From Histomonas meleagridis (taxonomy: Eukaryota; Parabasalia; Tritrichomonadida; Dientamoebidae), in assembly GCA_020186115.1 (NCBI GenBank), contig WSYJ01000075.1, positions 434,001 to 498,000 of the forward strand: 64,000 nt of DNA, written 5' to 3'. Numbering within the stretch: position 1 is the stretch's first letter; every line of letters starts with the position of its first letter. The notes beneath the pieces are model-generated. The model was not told the DNA's origin. It was given only the letters and a program-made list of their open reading frames with translations, and searched no databases. Below, in pieces: positions 11,425-21,698 of this stretch. The position numbers were made by a program, and so were the translations under genes.

Positions 11425-12374
11425 ATGAACTCAGATGAACCTGGTGAAGGAATTAGATGGGCAGCAATAAATAACAATGTCCTAGTCCTTAAGTCACTCC
11501 TTAAGTATGATATCAATTCAAAGGATATTTATTTTATTAATTCAAAATTTATTTTGAAAATTTAATGTTTCATTATATCATTTGGCGTTTTTTCGATTTT
11601 TTTCAGACTGCCCTTATGCTTGCTTCCGAAAAAGGACATATCGAAGTCGTAAAAATCCTTCTCGAACAAGAAAGCATCGATGTAAATGCAAAGAATATTC
11701 ATTTATCATTTAAGTTGTTTATTTCAAAAGCTTTTAGTTTCATTCCAAATTATGGTGTTTATTAAAATTATTATGGACAGCAATTACATATGCATGTAAG
11801 GGTGGTCAAGCTGAAGTCCTCAAATTACTCCTTAAGATGGATACAGTCGAAGTTGATTTTCATGACTTAGTTTTTTTCAATGATTTGGTGTATTCATTTA
11901 TCATTTGGAATTTGTTTATCATATTTAAAACACCTTTAATGTATGCTTGTATCTTTGGACACAACGATGTTATACAAATCTTACTTCAACAGAAATTAAT
12001 TGACATTAATGCAGTTGATATTTGTTCATTTTATTTATTATTTATTTTAATGATTTTATGTTTATTTATTGAATTTGGAATTTGCTTAATTTTTTTCAAA
12101 CTGCTCTGATGTGGGCATCCTATAGTGGACATGTTGATACTGTTAGGTTACTTATTGAGCAAGAAGGCATTGATCTAACTGTTGAAGATGATTAATTTTT
12201 TGATTTGAAGTTATTTTAATTTTTATGAAATTTCTATATAATGCTTGGAATTTATTCCAACAATTTAAATCAGCATTATCAATTGCAGAAGAAAATGGTC
12301 ATGATGAAATCGTTAGTTTACTTAATGATAAATTGGATTCACTCACTAACTACATTTCAAGGAGTTTTAGATGA
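11425..12374 (+). CDS. ankyrin-repeat protein made of 90-nt coding blocks split by nineteen 17-nt elements
   Basis: As plain DNA the frame closes after a few dozen codons. Coding blocks lie at 11425-11526, 11607-11696, 11777-11866, 11930-12019, 12100-12189 and 12270-12374; the four inner blocks are exactly 90 nt. Each encodes one ankyrin core (TALMLASEKGHIEVVKILLE, TPLMYACIFGHNDVIQILLQ, TALMWASYSGHVDTVRLLIE). Between the blocks sit four codons for the hairpin loop (KNGQ, VLGW, LGGK, IYGQ, EEGK), each separated by 17 nt. Removing 19 elements leaves 627 bp, 208 residues, no stops, start to TGA. The ATG follows TCATTTTTT, an Inr 17 nt upstream. Probably a cytosolic ankyrin adaptor; partner unknown. 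Confidence 0.75.
11527..12266 (+). other. nineteen 17-nt intervening elements
   Basis: Group 1: 11527-11543, 11547-11563, 11567-11583, 11587-11603. Group 2: 11697-11713, 11717-11733, 11737-11753, 11757-11773. Group 3: 11870-11886, 11890-11906, 11910-11926. Group 4: 12020-12036, 12040-12056, 12060-12076, 12080-12096. Group 5: 12190-12206, 12210-12226, 12230-12246, 12250-12266. Most start ATTT or GTTT and end TTT (ATTTATTTTGAAAATTT, GTTTCATTATATCATTT). The retained codon before the last element of each group is always Gly, written GGC, GGT or GGA: synonymous variation that marks it as coding. Exact boundaries could slide by one or two bases in some elements, notably 11697-11713. Confidence 0.7.
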
Positions 12375-12541
12375 ACTCAATAAAAATATATAAAAAAATG
12401 CTTTTTTTTTCGATAATGGCTTTGTGTTCAGATGATACAAATCGGACTTTTTAAAAACTTTATTTACCAACTCATCAAATCTGCTGTCAAATTTCGGTTA
12501 ACCAACAGAAATAATCGGCATCAACTTCTTCCAAACTTAAA

Positions 12542-15500
12542 ATGAGTCAATTGATTAGTACACTTGATGAATTTACAAGCAAGCAAATGTTCTTCCAAAC
12601 AAGCACGGAGTTTGATAAAATCGTTTCTTCAATTGAATATCCTGTGATCAAGAAAGAAGATATCAACGACATTTCAAATAAACTTCAAAACAACCCAAAA
12701 GCACAAATACCAGAAATCCTTACCTTTGTTTCACCTTATTTTATATTTTATCCCAAAATATTGAAAAATTTCCTTGATTCCAAAATCGAAAACCAACAGA
12801 AAGCTAACATGTTTGTATATGAGAATGCCATTGCATTTTATTCGCATAATTTTAAATGTGATTTTTCGAATGAAATTGATATTTTATTTTCAGCACTTTC
12901 TAAGATATATACCAATTCCAATGCAGACAAAGTCGATTACTTCTTTTTTACCATCTCACATTTGGTTATAACCAAATCACCACTTTCATTAAATGAATTA
13001 TTTTTTTCATCAATCTACAAATACCTCCATAAGAACCACCAAAAGGATTCTACTGTCTATCAATTTGTAGTTGATGTCTTATTTTGTATTTTTTCCATTA
13101 ACAAAATTGAATATTCGCATGATTTCTTTTCGTTCATCCAAGAAATCTTTGATACTACGTGTAACGAAGAGTTATTAATGCCCATATTAACCAGCAGAAT
13201 GTTTAATTTAGAGTATGATATCTTTGCAACGATAGCATCGATATCAAAAGTGAAATATAGTTCGAATATTGAGTTTATTTATGGCAAATTACCATTAGTC
13301 ATCAGTAAGTTTAATAATGACAAGCCAATCGAAATCGAAAAACCGATTAATTTCCCATATTCGGAATTTAAAGAAAAAGATACGACATGTTGCATTGATG
13401 TATTTAGTTATGAAGATGAAATTGCATATTGTGATATCCCCGAAAACAATTTACAACTTATTGATTTCATCGGCGATGAAGTTAAGAATTCGATACATAT
13501 ATTACTTTTAGCGTTTAATAATACACGGAAAGAATATATACAATCATTTTATGAAGAGTTTGACAAACTGATTGATAATGATTTTTCTATTTCATTATTT
13601 GTTATTTATTTATATTTTGTAGATTTAAATTTAGGCGATTTAAGTTTAACTAAAAATGATATAAATACTTTACTTAACAAAAACATTTTTGATCCTAATT
13701 TAACCATCTTTAATACAAAATTATCAAATAATTTGAACTTTTTAAGAAAAGAAATTATTGATATAATATGTAAATTATGTTCGAAACAAATATTAATAGT
13801 TTTTGAGAAATTTGCAAATAATCCATTTTTGTTTTGTGAAATACTTTTTAGAATACAAAAATCAATTAGTTTAGTTCCTGATATTACTATATTTCAAAAC
13901 GAAGAAATATTTTGTATATTAATGGAAGTTGATTTTAAATGTCGAAACTTATATAAAATAATTAATAATGAATATAAATCGAATGCTTTAAGTGCAAGAT
14001 CGAAAATCTTTAACTTAGTATTAACATTTTTACAATATAAATCATTCACATTAAATACATTTCAATTACCATTTTTTACTATTTCGTTTTTATCGGCATT
14101 TTTCGAAAAACAATTTCGTAATAGTATATTATCACAATTAAAAGAAATATTAATAAATTCGAATTCTTATGAATCGAATCCAGCAATTGATTTCATTGAA
14201 TCAACAGTTCGAACAATATCTACAAAAGATAATTCTAATTTAGTTTATATTGGAATTATAAAATGTTTAAATGATTGTGTTTTATTAGATCCACGTTTAA
14301 CATTATGTTGTTCTAAAGTGTTTAAAACGATTATTAATGTATTACCATTAAATATTATTAATTTAGAATTAATTACGAATTTATTAAAATTCGGTGTTAA
14401 TATTTATATCTTTTTGTTTCATTTTAAATTAGAAAGTTCATATTTAATTAAATTAATTGAAATATTAAATGAAGTAAAATTAAATAAAACAATTCAAACA
14501 AATTTAATTGATTTAATAGCTAAAAGTACATCTGTTAATTTTAAGTCATCATTTTTAATACAAAATCCAAATATCATTGAGTTTGTTATAGCTGTTTATT
14601 CATCACATAATAAACTTGAGAAAATATTAAATTGTTTATTTAATTTATGTTGTTTCTCATTAAGTAATATCATTAATTTACATTATGGGAATATTGATTT
14701 ATTATTATTAGAATTTTTGAATAATTTTCCGAATAATTTTGTGTTTCATAAACTTCCATTTAATAATATAAATCAAAAGAATATAATACATAAATTAATA
14801 TATCCTTTATTCATTAAAATATCAACAATACAAAGTTCTTTTATAGTTGCAAATAAAATTATGGAAATCATTTGTCCACATTTAATTGATAAATCACAAT
14901 TTGAATTTGATGAAAATACAATAAAGAATAAATCGAATTATAAATTTAATGATTTATCATTTGAATTATTAAGTAATTTATTAGCAAATTTTGCATCTTA
15001 TAATAATAATAAAATGATTTATTTCTCATTATTAATGAGTCAAAGTATCGATACTGAAACTAATATTCAATTCCAAAAATTATTATCCGGATTTTCTTCA
15101 TGTTTTTGGATATATATTGATCAATATTTCTCACGACAAATTAATACACGATTAATAATATTTACAATTAAATCGAATTCGAATGATTTAATTGAAGCTT
15201 ATATTCAACGTTCTTCATTCTTCTTAAGACTTTATGCAGATTCTACACATTTTGAAGATTTCATTTTAAATGAAAACATTAGTTTAGGAACATTTACTAT
15301 GATAACATTTACATTAAAATCAGAAAATGGTCGATTATTTATAGCATCACGAATTAACTCTGATTTAATTCGACGAAGTGAAATAATTATAAATTATAAT
15401 ATGAATACGAATTGTAAAATTGTAATTGGTAAAGAAAATAATGAAGATTATCCTGAAATTATATCACGATCTTCATTCCAATTACGATCTATAGCTATAA

Positions 15501-18500
15501 TCTTATCAGAGCTTGAAAAGCTTCAAATGGATTCTATATATCAAAGTGGTTTTAATTTTATTATTCCTAATGATTTAACAGTATTATTATATAAGAAAGA
15601 TTTAACAAATTCAAATTATATAATACCAAACATTTATGAATTATTTAAGAATAATTATTCTGTTAATTATTATTTACCTATTTTGTTCTTCTTTGATATA
15701 TGTAATCAAAGTCAAATCGAAATGATAATTGATTCATTTGTTATTATATTTGGAGATCGAATCTTTAAATATATTTATTTGTTTCCATTTTTCTTAAAAC
15801 AAAATGATCCGAAATGTTTTACGTATAATATATATTTAAAGTTTTATTCATTATTAGAATTAACTAAATCAGAAAATGAAATGTTCGATGTCTTAAATAA
15901 TTTAATTGTTAATTTCGAACTTTGGTATAAATCACCAAACATTAATCGAATCTTTAAACATTATAAGAACATTGTCTTTGAGAATTGTACAAGTTATACA
16001 TTATCACCTAAATTCTTCCCAATTATATTTCCAGAGTTTTGTATCTATTTTATGGATAATGAAATATTGACAAGTGAATTCATTGAAATTATTACATCAC
16101 GAGCACAAAAGTTATTAACACAAGAAGAATTACAAATTATCATTCAACAACTTGACGGATGTAATAATGAACAATTTGTATTTAAGATCATTTCAATATT
16201 TCCATATTTATTCCAAATTTGTCCACCAAATGATCAAACGATTCAAATCTTATTTTCATGTTATTATGCTATTAATCAAAATTATACACATTTAATATTA
16301 CCATGTTTTAAAGACACGAAATATTTTGAACAATATGTTTTGTTTTTAATGTATCATCAAGATTCTTATAATTTAAGTAAGTTCTTTGAACAACATAAAA
16401 GTTTTCCAGGTTTAATCTCTTTAAGTTTAATCTTGTTTAGTAAATCAGATGAATCTGTACAAGATCAATTATCAAATACATTATTAAAGTTATGTAAAAA
16501 TAAAGAAGTTATACCCGAATTAATTAAGAATGAATTATGGATGTTATGTCCTTTATTATTTGCAGGCCAAACTAATGAAAAGAATCAAAAGAATATTTAT
16601 TATTTCTTGTCACAATTAATTATACAAATATTAGAATTAGAATCAAAAGTTGAAATAGGTATTAAAATGATCGATAAAGCTATGACTATATTAGAAATGT
16701 TTAATTATTCTGATTTAAATATTTTATTCATTAAAATTATCATCGAACAATTATTAATTAGAAAATATAAATTTAATAACGCTTTGTTATTGTTATGTTT
16801 TAGAGCTATGTTCTTAAAGCCTTATCATCATTCAAAGGCTTTAAAAGAATTATTTATTAATTCACCTTTTCCTTATGAAAAAGAAGAAGAAATTTCAACA
16901 ACTTTTTCACTGGGCAATATTTTGAATGTCATACAAAAAAGTAAGACGATAAAGTATACCTTTCAATTATCTCGGCCTGAAGTAATTAGTCAAAACGAAA
17001 ATACTTTGTTAACATTAATGCGTTCTTTATTACCTACATTACAAAATAGTCAACAATTTAATGATTTCATATTAGAATGTGTAAAATATTCAATAGGCGA
17101 AACTAAATATCCCGACATATTTTCATTGAAATTAAAGAGTTATGGCATAAAAGAAATTATTAATCCAATGATTGAAGACGTAGAAAATAAACTTTCTTTA
17201 GTATCAATCGAATTAGAAAATTATATTATTAAAAATGAAGTGAAGACGATAAAAATTACAAATCCTCAAACACCTTTAAAACAATATAAAAATAGTTTAT
17301 ACGTTATGCAAAAGAATCATTGGGGAAAAATATTAAAATATTTCGCATATCAAAACACATTTTGGAAATTTAATTCAACTTCTTTAAAGAGATCAAATGT
17401 TAATTTGTTTAAACTTAAACGTTTCGTTAACTTTAAGAAACAAAAAATTATATTAAAACAAAATCAAAAGAAATTCAAAGGTAAATCATATAAAGTTAAA
17501 TGTACATTAATTAAAATTAATGAAGAAATCGAATGTAATTTTATGATATTTAATGATTTAATTAATATGGATTACAAAAATAAAGTTCTCAAAATTCTGC
17601 CGGCGTACGTTAAATATATTTTCATTAAGAAAAATTTGAATTCAAAAGATATCACTTTAATTGAATTCATTTTAATCGACGGACGATCAATTCTCATTGA
17701 TTTCGGAACGGTTTCGGCTATGATCGAAACTATTTCAAATTTGACAAGTCTCAAATTTATTAATATTCAATGTTTCCAAAAAGATACAAATTATTTAAAG
17801 TTCTTTGAATCACAACATATTGTTAAGAAATATAATCAAGGCAAGCTTACTAATTTCCAATTAATTTTATTATTAAATCAATTTTCAGGAAGAAGTTTTA
17901 ATAATATTAATAATTATTATGTGTTTCCATGGATTAATAAAGACAACCAAATAATGTTAACTAAGAATGATAAACAAATTGATCAAAAAGATTTATATTA
18001 TTATTTAGGAAGAATTTCACCATTTTCTTTATTACGGAAACAAAATAAAACAATTTTAAGTTCGATTAATGAACTTTATAATAAAATCGACGCAAATGAA
18101 ATTAAAACGCAATCGATACCAGAGTTTTATTCATTTCCTGAAGCTTTCATGTCATTAAATGATAATGAAGTTTCAGATTTAAGTGTTGACAATTCATTTG
18201 GTTCAATTTACGAATTTATATATTCAAATCGTAAATTAATTGAAGAAAATAATGAAAACATTATTAAATGGATCGAAACCAATTTCGTTGTCACAAACAA
18301 AACTTCAAATAACGTGGCATTAACATCAAATTCTTTACAACTAAGAGATACTTCTGATGTTACATTTAATTGGAAGAAATATAGAATCGGAGAACCTATA
18401 AAAGATGCGTATTTCTTTCATAATGTACAAAATGTTTTCGTCATATTTATGGACTTAAGTAATAACATCTCTAAAATTACATTTAACAAAGATTTAAATA

Positions 18501-19219
18501 CAAAATTCCAAATTGATTATATACCTAAATCTTGTACAAATGTTTTATGTTGCTCAAATAAAAGATTGTTAGTCATATCAGATAAGAATAGAAAGTTATA
18601 CGACATGACACAACAAGGAAAAGAATATAAGTCTTCAATTAGTAATATTGACTTTCTAATGGAAGACGGAAACTTCTTCCTTTCTGCATCAAAGACTGGT
18701 GAAGTCAAAATCTTTTTCAATAATTCGTTTGAGGAGCCGTACTCTCAATTTTCAACGCTGACCGACAATTTATCGGCAATAACTTTTTCTGATAGGTACT
18801 CAACGGTCGTCTGCGGAACATCAGGATGTAGAGTTTCAATTTATTCGATTCACAAGGCAAAGTTCATAAATTATATCGACTTGGATGATATACCTTTGAC
18901 AATACAAATTACAAAGGCTTTGGGAATAATTGTCATTTGTTTACAAAAAGAAATTGTATTAACAACAATTAACGGATTCTTAATTAGAAAGGTGAAGTTT
19001 GACTTCGAAATAGATAAAGTTTGTACTTTCGCACATAAAGGAATTGACTTTCTTCTAATGGCTGATACAAATGGTCACGTGTTTTCTTCAGAAGCATTTT
19101 ATCCTGAAAAGAAATCATTATGTCTTACGTACAAAGGTAAGTTAGAAAGAATTTATGTATACAAAAATGCAATTACTGCCATTACATATAATGGAGATAT
19201 TTATTCATCAGAATTTTAA
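12542..19219 (+). CDS. BEACH-WD40 giant protein with PH-BEACH domain
   Basis: 2225 residues. The first about 1550 form a long alpha-solenoid without recognisable motifs, as in LvsA/neurobeachin/LYST-type proteins. A PH-BEACH domain lies at about 1580-1730 and a BEACH domain at about 1745-1920 (LTNFQLILLLNQFSGRSFNN, NNYYVFPWI, IPEFYSFPEAFM). The BEACH domain is short and divergent: after FPWI the usual central helices and the GTHYS-type core are missing or unrecognisable. A WD40 propeller fills about 1940-2225. The family acts on membrane trafficking and lysosome or vacuole dynamics at cytosolic membrane faces. The ATG is the first in frame; no internal break occurs over 6.7 kb. Confidence 0.9.
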   Translation: MSQLISTLDEFTSKQMFFQTSTEFDKIVSSIEYPVIKKEDINDISNKLQNNPKAQIPEILTFVSPYFIFYPKILKNFLDSKIENQQKANMFVYENAIAFYSHNFKCDFSNEIDILFSALSKIYTNSNADKVDYFFFTISHLVITKSPLSLNELFFSSIYKYLHKNHQKDSTVYQFVVDVLFCIFSINKIEYSHDFFSFIQEIFDTTCNEELLMPILTSRMFNLEYDIFATIASISKVKYSSNIEFIYGKLPLVISKFNNDKPIEIEKPINFPYSEFKEKDTTCCIDVFSYEDEIAYCDIPENNLQLIDFIGDEVKNSIHILLLAFNNTRKEYIQSFYEEFDKLIDNDFSISLFVIYLYFVDLNLGDLSLTKNDINTLLNKNIFDPNLTIFNTKLSNNLNFLRKEIIDIICKLCSKQILIVFEKFANNPFLFCEILFRIQKSISLVPDITIFQNEEIFCILMEVDFKCRNLYKIINNEYKSNALSARSKIFNLVLTFLQYKSFTLNTFQLPFFTISFLSAFFEKQFRNSILSQLKEILINSNSYESNPAIDFIESTVRTISTKDNSNLVYIGIIKCLNDCVLLDPRLTLCCSKVFKTIINVLPLNIINLELITNLLKFGVNIYIFLFHFKLESSYLIKLIEILNEVKLNKTIQTNLIDLIAKSTSVNFKSSFLIQNPNIIEFVIAVYSSHNKLEKILNCLFNLCCFSLSNIINLHYGNIDLLLLEFLNNFPNNFVFHKLPFNNINQKNIIHKLIYPLFIKISTIQSSFIVANKIMEIICPHLIDKSQFEFDENTIKNKSNYKFNDLSFELLSNLLANFASYNNNKMIYFSLLMSQSIDTETNIQFQKLLSGFSSCFWIYIDQYFSRQINTRLIIFTIKSNSNDLIEAYIQRSSFFLRLYADSTHFEDFILNENISLGTFTMITFTLKSENGRLFIASRINSDLIRRSEIIINYNMNTNCKIVIGKENNEDYPEIISRSSFQLRSIAIILSELEKLQMDSIYQSGFNFIIPNDLTVLLYKKDLTNSNYIIPNIYELFKNNYSVNYYLPILFFFDICNQSQIEMIIDSFVIIFGDRIFKYIYLFPFFLKQNDPKCFTYNIYLKFYSLLELTKSENEMFDVLNNLIVNFELWYKSPNINRIFKHYKNIVFENCTSYTLSPKFFPIIFPEFCIYFMDNEILTSEFIEIITSRAQKLLTQEELQIIIQQLDGCNNEQFVFKIISIFPYLFQICPPNDQTIQILFSCYYAINQNYTHLILPCFKDTKYFEQYVLFLMYHQDSYNLSKFFEQHKSFPGLISLSLILFSKSDESVQDQLSNTLLKLCKNKEVIPELIKNELWMLCPLLFAGQTNEKNQKNIYYFLSQLIIQILELESKVEIGIKMIDKAMTILEMFNYSDLNILFIKIIIEQLLIRKYKFNNALLLLCFRAMFLKPYHHSKALKELFINSPFPYEKEEEISTTFSLGNILNVIQKSKTIKYTFQLSRPEVISQNENTLLTLMRSLLPTLQNSQQFNDFILECVKYSIGETKYPDIFSLKLKSYGIKEIINPMIEDVENKLSLVSIELENYIIKNEVKTIKITNPQTPLKQYKNSLYVMQKNHWGKILKYFAYQNTFWKFNSTSLKRSNVNLFKLKRFVNFKKQKIILKQNQKKFKGKSYKVKCTLIKINEEIECNFMIFNDLINMDYKNKVLKILPAYVKYIFIKKNLNSKDITLIEFILIDGRSILIDFGTVSAMIETISNLTSLKFINIQCFQKDTNYLKFFESQHIVKKYNQGKLTNFQLILLLNQFSGRSFNNINNYYVFPWINKDNQIMLTKNDKQIDQKDLYYYLGRISPFSLLRKQNKTILSSINELYNKIDANEIKTQSIPEFYSFPEAFMSLNDNEVSDLSVDNSFGSIYEFIYSNRKLIEENNENIIKWIETNFVVTNKTSNNVALTSNSLQLRDTSDVTFNWKKYRIGEPIKDAYFFHNVQNVFVIFMDLSNNISKITFNKDLNTKFQIDYIPKSCTNVLCCSNKRLLVISDKNRKLYDMTQQGKEYKSSISNIDFLMEDGNFFLSASKTGEVKIFFNNSFEEPYSQFSTLTDNLSAITFSDRYSTVVCGTSGCRVSIYSIHKAKFINYIDLDDIPLTIQITKALGIIVICLQKEIVLTTINGFLIRKVKFDFEIDKVCTFAHKGIDFLLMADTNGHVFSSEAFYPEKKSLCLTYKGKLERIYVYKNAITAITYNGDIYSSEF

Positions 19220-19573
19220 AATGCTAACACAGGAAAACAAACAAAAATACTATTGATTTTCAACAATTATCTCTGGATTAAAATGGGCGCAGAAAAAACA
19301 ATTTTGGTGGGAGATAATTTTGGTTACATATAACCATCGTTTTTCAACATTGAATTAAACAGTTTTTATTTGGTTAACCAAACAAAAGCAGAAAATCTAA
19401 ACCGCCAAATAGAATGGTTTACATGAAGGATTTCTGCCAAACGTCTTGGTTTCTGTGAAAAATTGACAGCAATTGGCGGTTGATGTTCCAGCACTATTGA
19501 ATTATAATTTCGGTTATACTCAGAAATGATAGAAAGTTTTAAATTAAAATTTCTATCGTAAATCATTCCGAGG

Positions 19574-19867
19574 ATGAATTCCCTCTGGCTTTGTTGTGAC
19601 CCAATACCAGCTAAAGACTTACAGAAGAAAGAAACAAAGAACAGATCCTCACCATTCCTCGGTGTCTTCACTGAAGATCCTTCAATTATTGGAAGAATTC
19701 TTCCAAGACCAAAAACACCATTTAAAGATGAAACAGATCAATATTATGTGAGTAAATATGATGATGATGAACATCAAACAAATCTTTGTGAATCGCCACC
19801 TACTATTAATATTGATTTTAATTTCCACGAAGGAGGCATCAAGAGCGGTGAACTTTCAATTTTCTAA
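19574..19867 (+). CDS. small hypothetical protein
   Basis: 97 residues beginning MNSLWLCCDPIPAKDLQKKE, with a proline-rich middle (GRILPRPKTPFKD) and an acidic stretch (KYDDDEHQ). No recognisable domain. TCATTCCGAGG directly before the ATG is a good Inr, so I prefer this ORF to the overlapping minus-strand one. Function unknown. Confidence 0.6.
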   Translation: MNSLWLCCDPIPAKDLQKKETKNRSSPFLGVFTEDPSIIGRILPRPKTPFKDETDQYYVSKYDDDEHQTNLCESPPTINIDFNFHEGGIKSGELSIF

Positions 19868-20073
19868 ACAGACTTTATGTTTCTACATTCCATATTTCGG
19901 ACTCTTTTTTTTATATTAATTCTTTATTAGTTTTCAAAATCCGTTTAATAATTTGTTTCATTAAAAATCTGTTTTTTCGTCATTGACTGATGGAAGCGCT
20001 TTTGAGTTTTAAATATAAAGAGAAAAAAGCTTAATGATTTTTACTTGGAAAAATGAAAAAAAAATCAAAAAAA

Positions 20074-20155
20074 CGACACGAACCAGATTCGAACTGATGC
20101 GGGACAAGCCCATGGGGACTCTAATCCCACGCCTTAACCACTCGGCCATCGTGTC
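20074..20155 (-). tRNA. tRNA-Ser (AGA)
   Basis: An 82-nt class II tRNA on the minus strand with a long variable arm (TGGGCTTGTCCCGC). Acceptor GACACGA pairs with TCGTGTC, the discriminator is G, the D arm is GCCGAGTGGTTAAGGC and the T loop is TTCGAAT. The anticodon loop TTAGAGT places AGA at 34-36. The anticodon stem has an A31-C39 mismatch next to the loop. The long arm and G73 favour Ser over Leu. Confidence 0.9.
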
Positions 20156-20422
20156 TTCGAATTTTAAATTTTAGAAATATATTTAATTGTTTACATGTAC
20201 AATTTAAATAAATATAGAAGCAGCTTCATTTCCTCTCTAATATCTAAGGTTCAATGATTGTATTTTTATGTGTAATATAATATAATTTTTCCGAAAACAT
20301 GTTTATAGTGATAGAAAAATTCCTGACAAATATTGAGTGAAGTCTATAAATTCAATGGATAAATATAAAAAAATTAAATTCCGACAAAATTAAACTAATA
20401 CTTCATTGGTAAATCGGATATA

Positions 20423-21082
20423 TTATTGAACAAGACAAACTTCGCGTTTTGTGTTATTTGTGTGCTTCACATATGGTGTTTTAAGGTCAATCGGTTCATG
20501 ATCCATTTGTGGCTCTATGTTGTTTTCTAAAATATAATTGACAAGTTTGGTTATCGATTCTTCAACATTTGATCCTGTGTTGAGATCAACTGTAAAATAT
20601 CCAACAAATCCGTTTTCTTCACTATATTTACGATATTTTGCTTCCATTGGTTTCCAATTTTCATTGATATCTCCTTTTAAACAACCTATTAGAAGTATAG
20701 GAACTGGTTTGCCTTCTGACGTGAATACTTTCGACTCAATATCTTTCTTCCACAATTCAACGCCATCAAATTCATTTGGATGATTAACAGCGAAAACAAT
20801 AATTGCTCCAGATGATTCTTGATAATATACATGACTCATATTTCCATATCGTTCTTGACTAGCAATATCCCATAATTGTACATTTACTGTTAGTTTGTCA
20901 TTTACTTGTATTTTTTTGTTCGCAAAGTCAACTCCAATTGTTGTTTTATAAAATTCGTTGAAACGACATCCTTCCACAAATAAACGTATGAGCGTTGACT
21001 TACTTATGTAGTCGGGCATCTCGCCAGTAACTATTATTTTCATTATGCGGGTGATTTCCGTGGGGGAACCTAATTCAACCAT
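20423..21082 (-). CDS. Rab32-like small GTPase with degenerate nucleotide-binding motifs
   Basis: 219 residues. Strong Rab similarity, closest to Rab32/38 in my judgement: FYKTTIGVDFANKKIQ for switch I, VQLWDIASQERYGNMSHVYY for switch II, and GAIIVFAVNHPNEFDGVELW. The nucleotide motifs are altered. The P loop reads GEMPDYISKST instead of GxxxxGKS/T; DxAGQ has become DIASQ; NKxD is replaced by GCLKGD; no SAK motif is visible. The C terminus CLVQ is a possible CaaX prenylation site rather than the CC/CXC typical of Rabs. Met14 (MKIIVTGE) could be the real start. Probably a membrane-anchored, possibly nucleotide-free or atypical GTPase in vesicle traffic. Confidence 0.75.
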   Translation of the reverse strand: MVELGSPTEITRIMKIIVTGEMPDYISKSTLIRLFVEGCRFNEFYKTTIGVDFANKKIQVNDKLTVNVQLWDIASQERYGNMSHVYYQESSGAIIVFAVNHPNEFDGVELWKKDIESKVFTSEGKPVPILLIGCLKGDINENWKPMEAKYRKYSEENGFVGYFTVDLNTGSNVEESITKLVNYILENNIEPQMDHEPIDLKTPYVKHTNNTKREVCLVQ

Positions 21083-21698
21083 TAAAATTTTTCTATTGTT
21101 TATCTCAAATATGTCAGAAAAATTTCTTTAGTCAGTATAAACTCATTTTTCAAACAAAAATATCTTGCAACCAAAAAAATAATTTTTTTTTATTCTTTTG
21201 TAGTAAAATATGCAACATTATTTTTATTTTTTAAATATTTGTAATTTGAAGTTTTTTATTCATATTACCATAACCCTGAGATTCATATCAAAATTTGTTC
21301 TCGTATTTTCAACAATGAAGGCCTAAATCAAATTTTTAGGCAAAGTGATTTATTTATAATGTGATGGAGAATATATTTGTATCGTTAAAATTTTTTGTAA
21401 TTCAGAGTTAAGGGAGATCTATTCATTATAAAGTTAATGTTCAAAATCGAAAAATTGATCAATTATGAGAAAATGTTCCAAGATTCTCAAAAAAGAATGG
21501 TCGAAACCAGATCAAATTTCGAAAAATGATTGTTAGAAATATCCTAACAATGACATTTTTTCAATTTTACTCGGTTTTAAAACAACTCATACAAAATATA
21601 GTAATAAAAAAATATTATAAACACTTTATTGCACTTTATTTATTAAGTAGGCATATAGTAAAAATGCCACTTTATTTTATTATTTTATAAATAAAAAT
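21083..21698. other. intergenic region with one hairpin
   Basis: AT-rich gap upstream of the Rab gene and downstream of the surface protein gene. The only notable item is an 8-bp perfect inverted repeat, ATTGTTAG (21529-21536) and CTAACAAT (21544-21551), with a 7-nt loop. No ORF supported. Confidence 0.5.

Noticed and set aside
11425-12374. Canonical GT-AG or trichomonad introns
   Set aside because: No GTAYGT 5' sites or ACTAACACACAG 3' sites are present. The single TTTCAG before 11607 is not shared by the other groups.
19366-19671. Minus-strand 101-codon ORF
   Set aside because: It overlaps the 97-residue + strand ORF, which has an ATG with a clear Inr; the minus ORF has no recognisable features.
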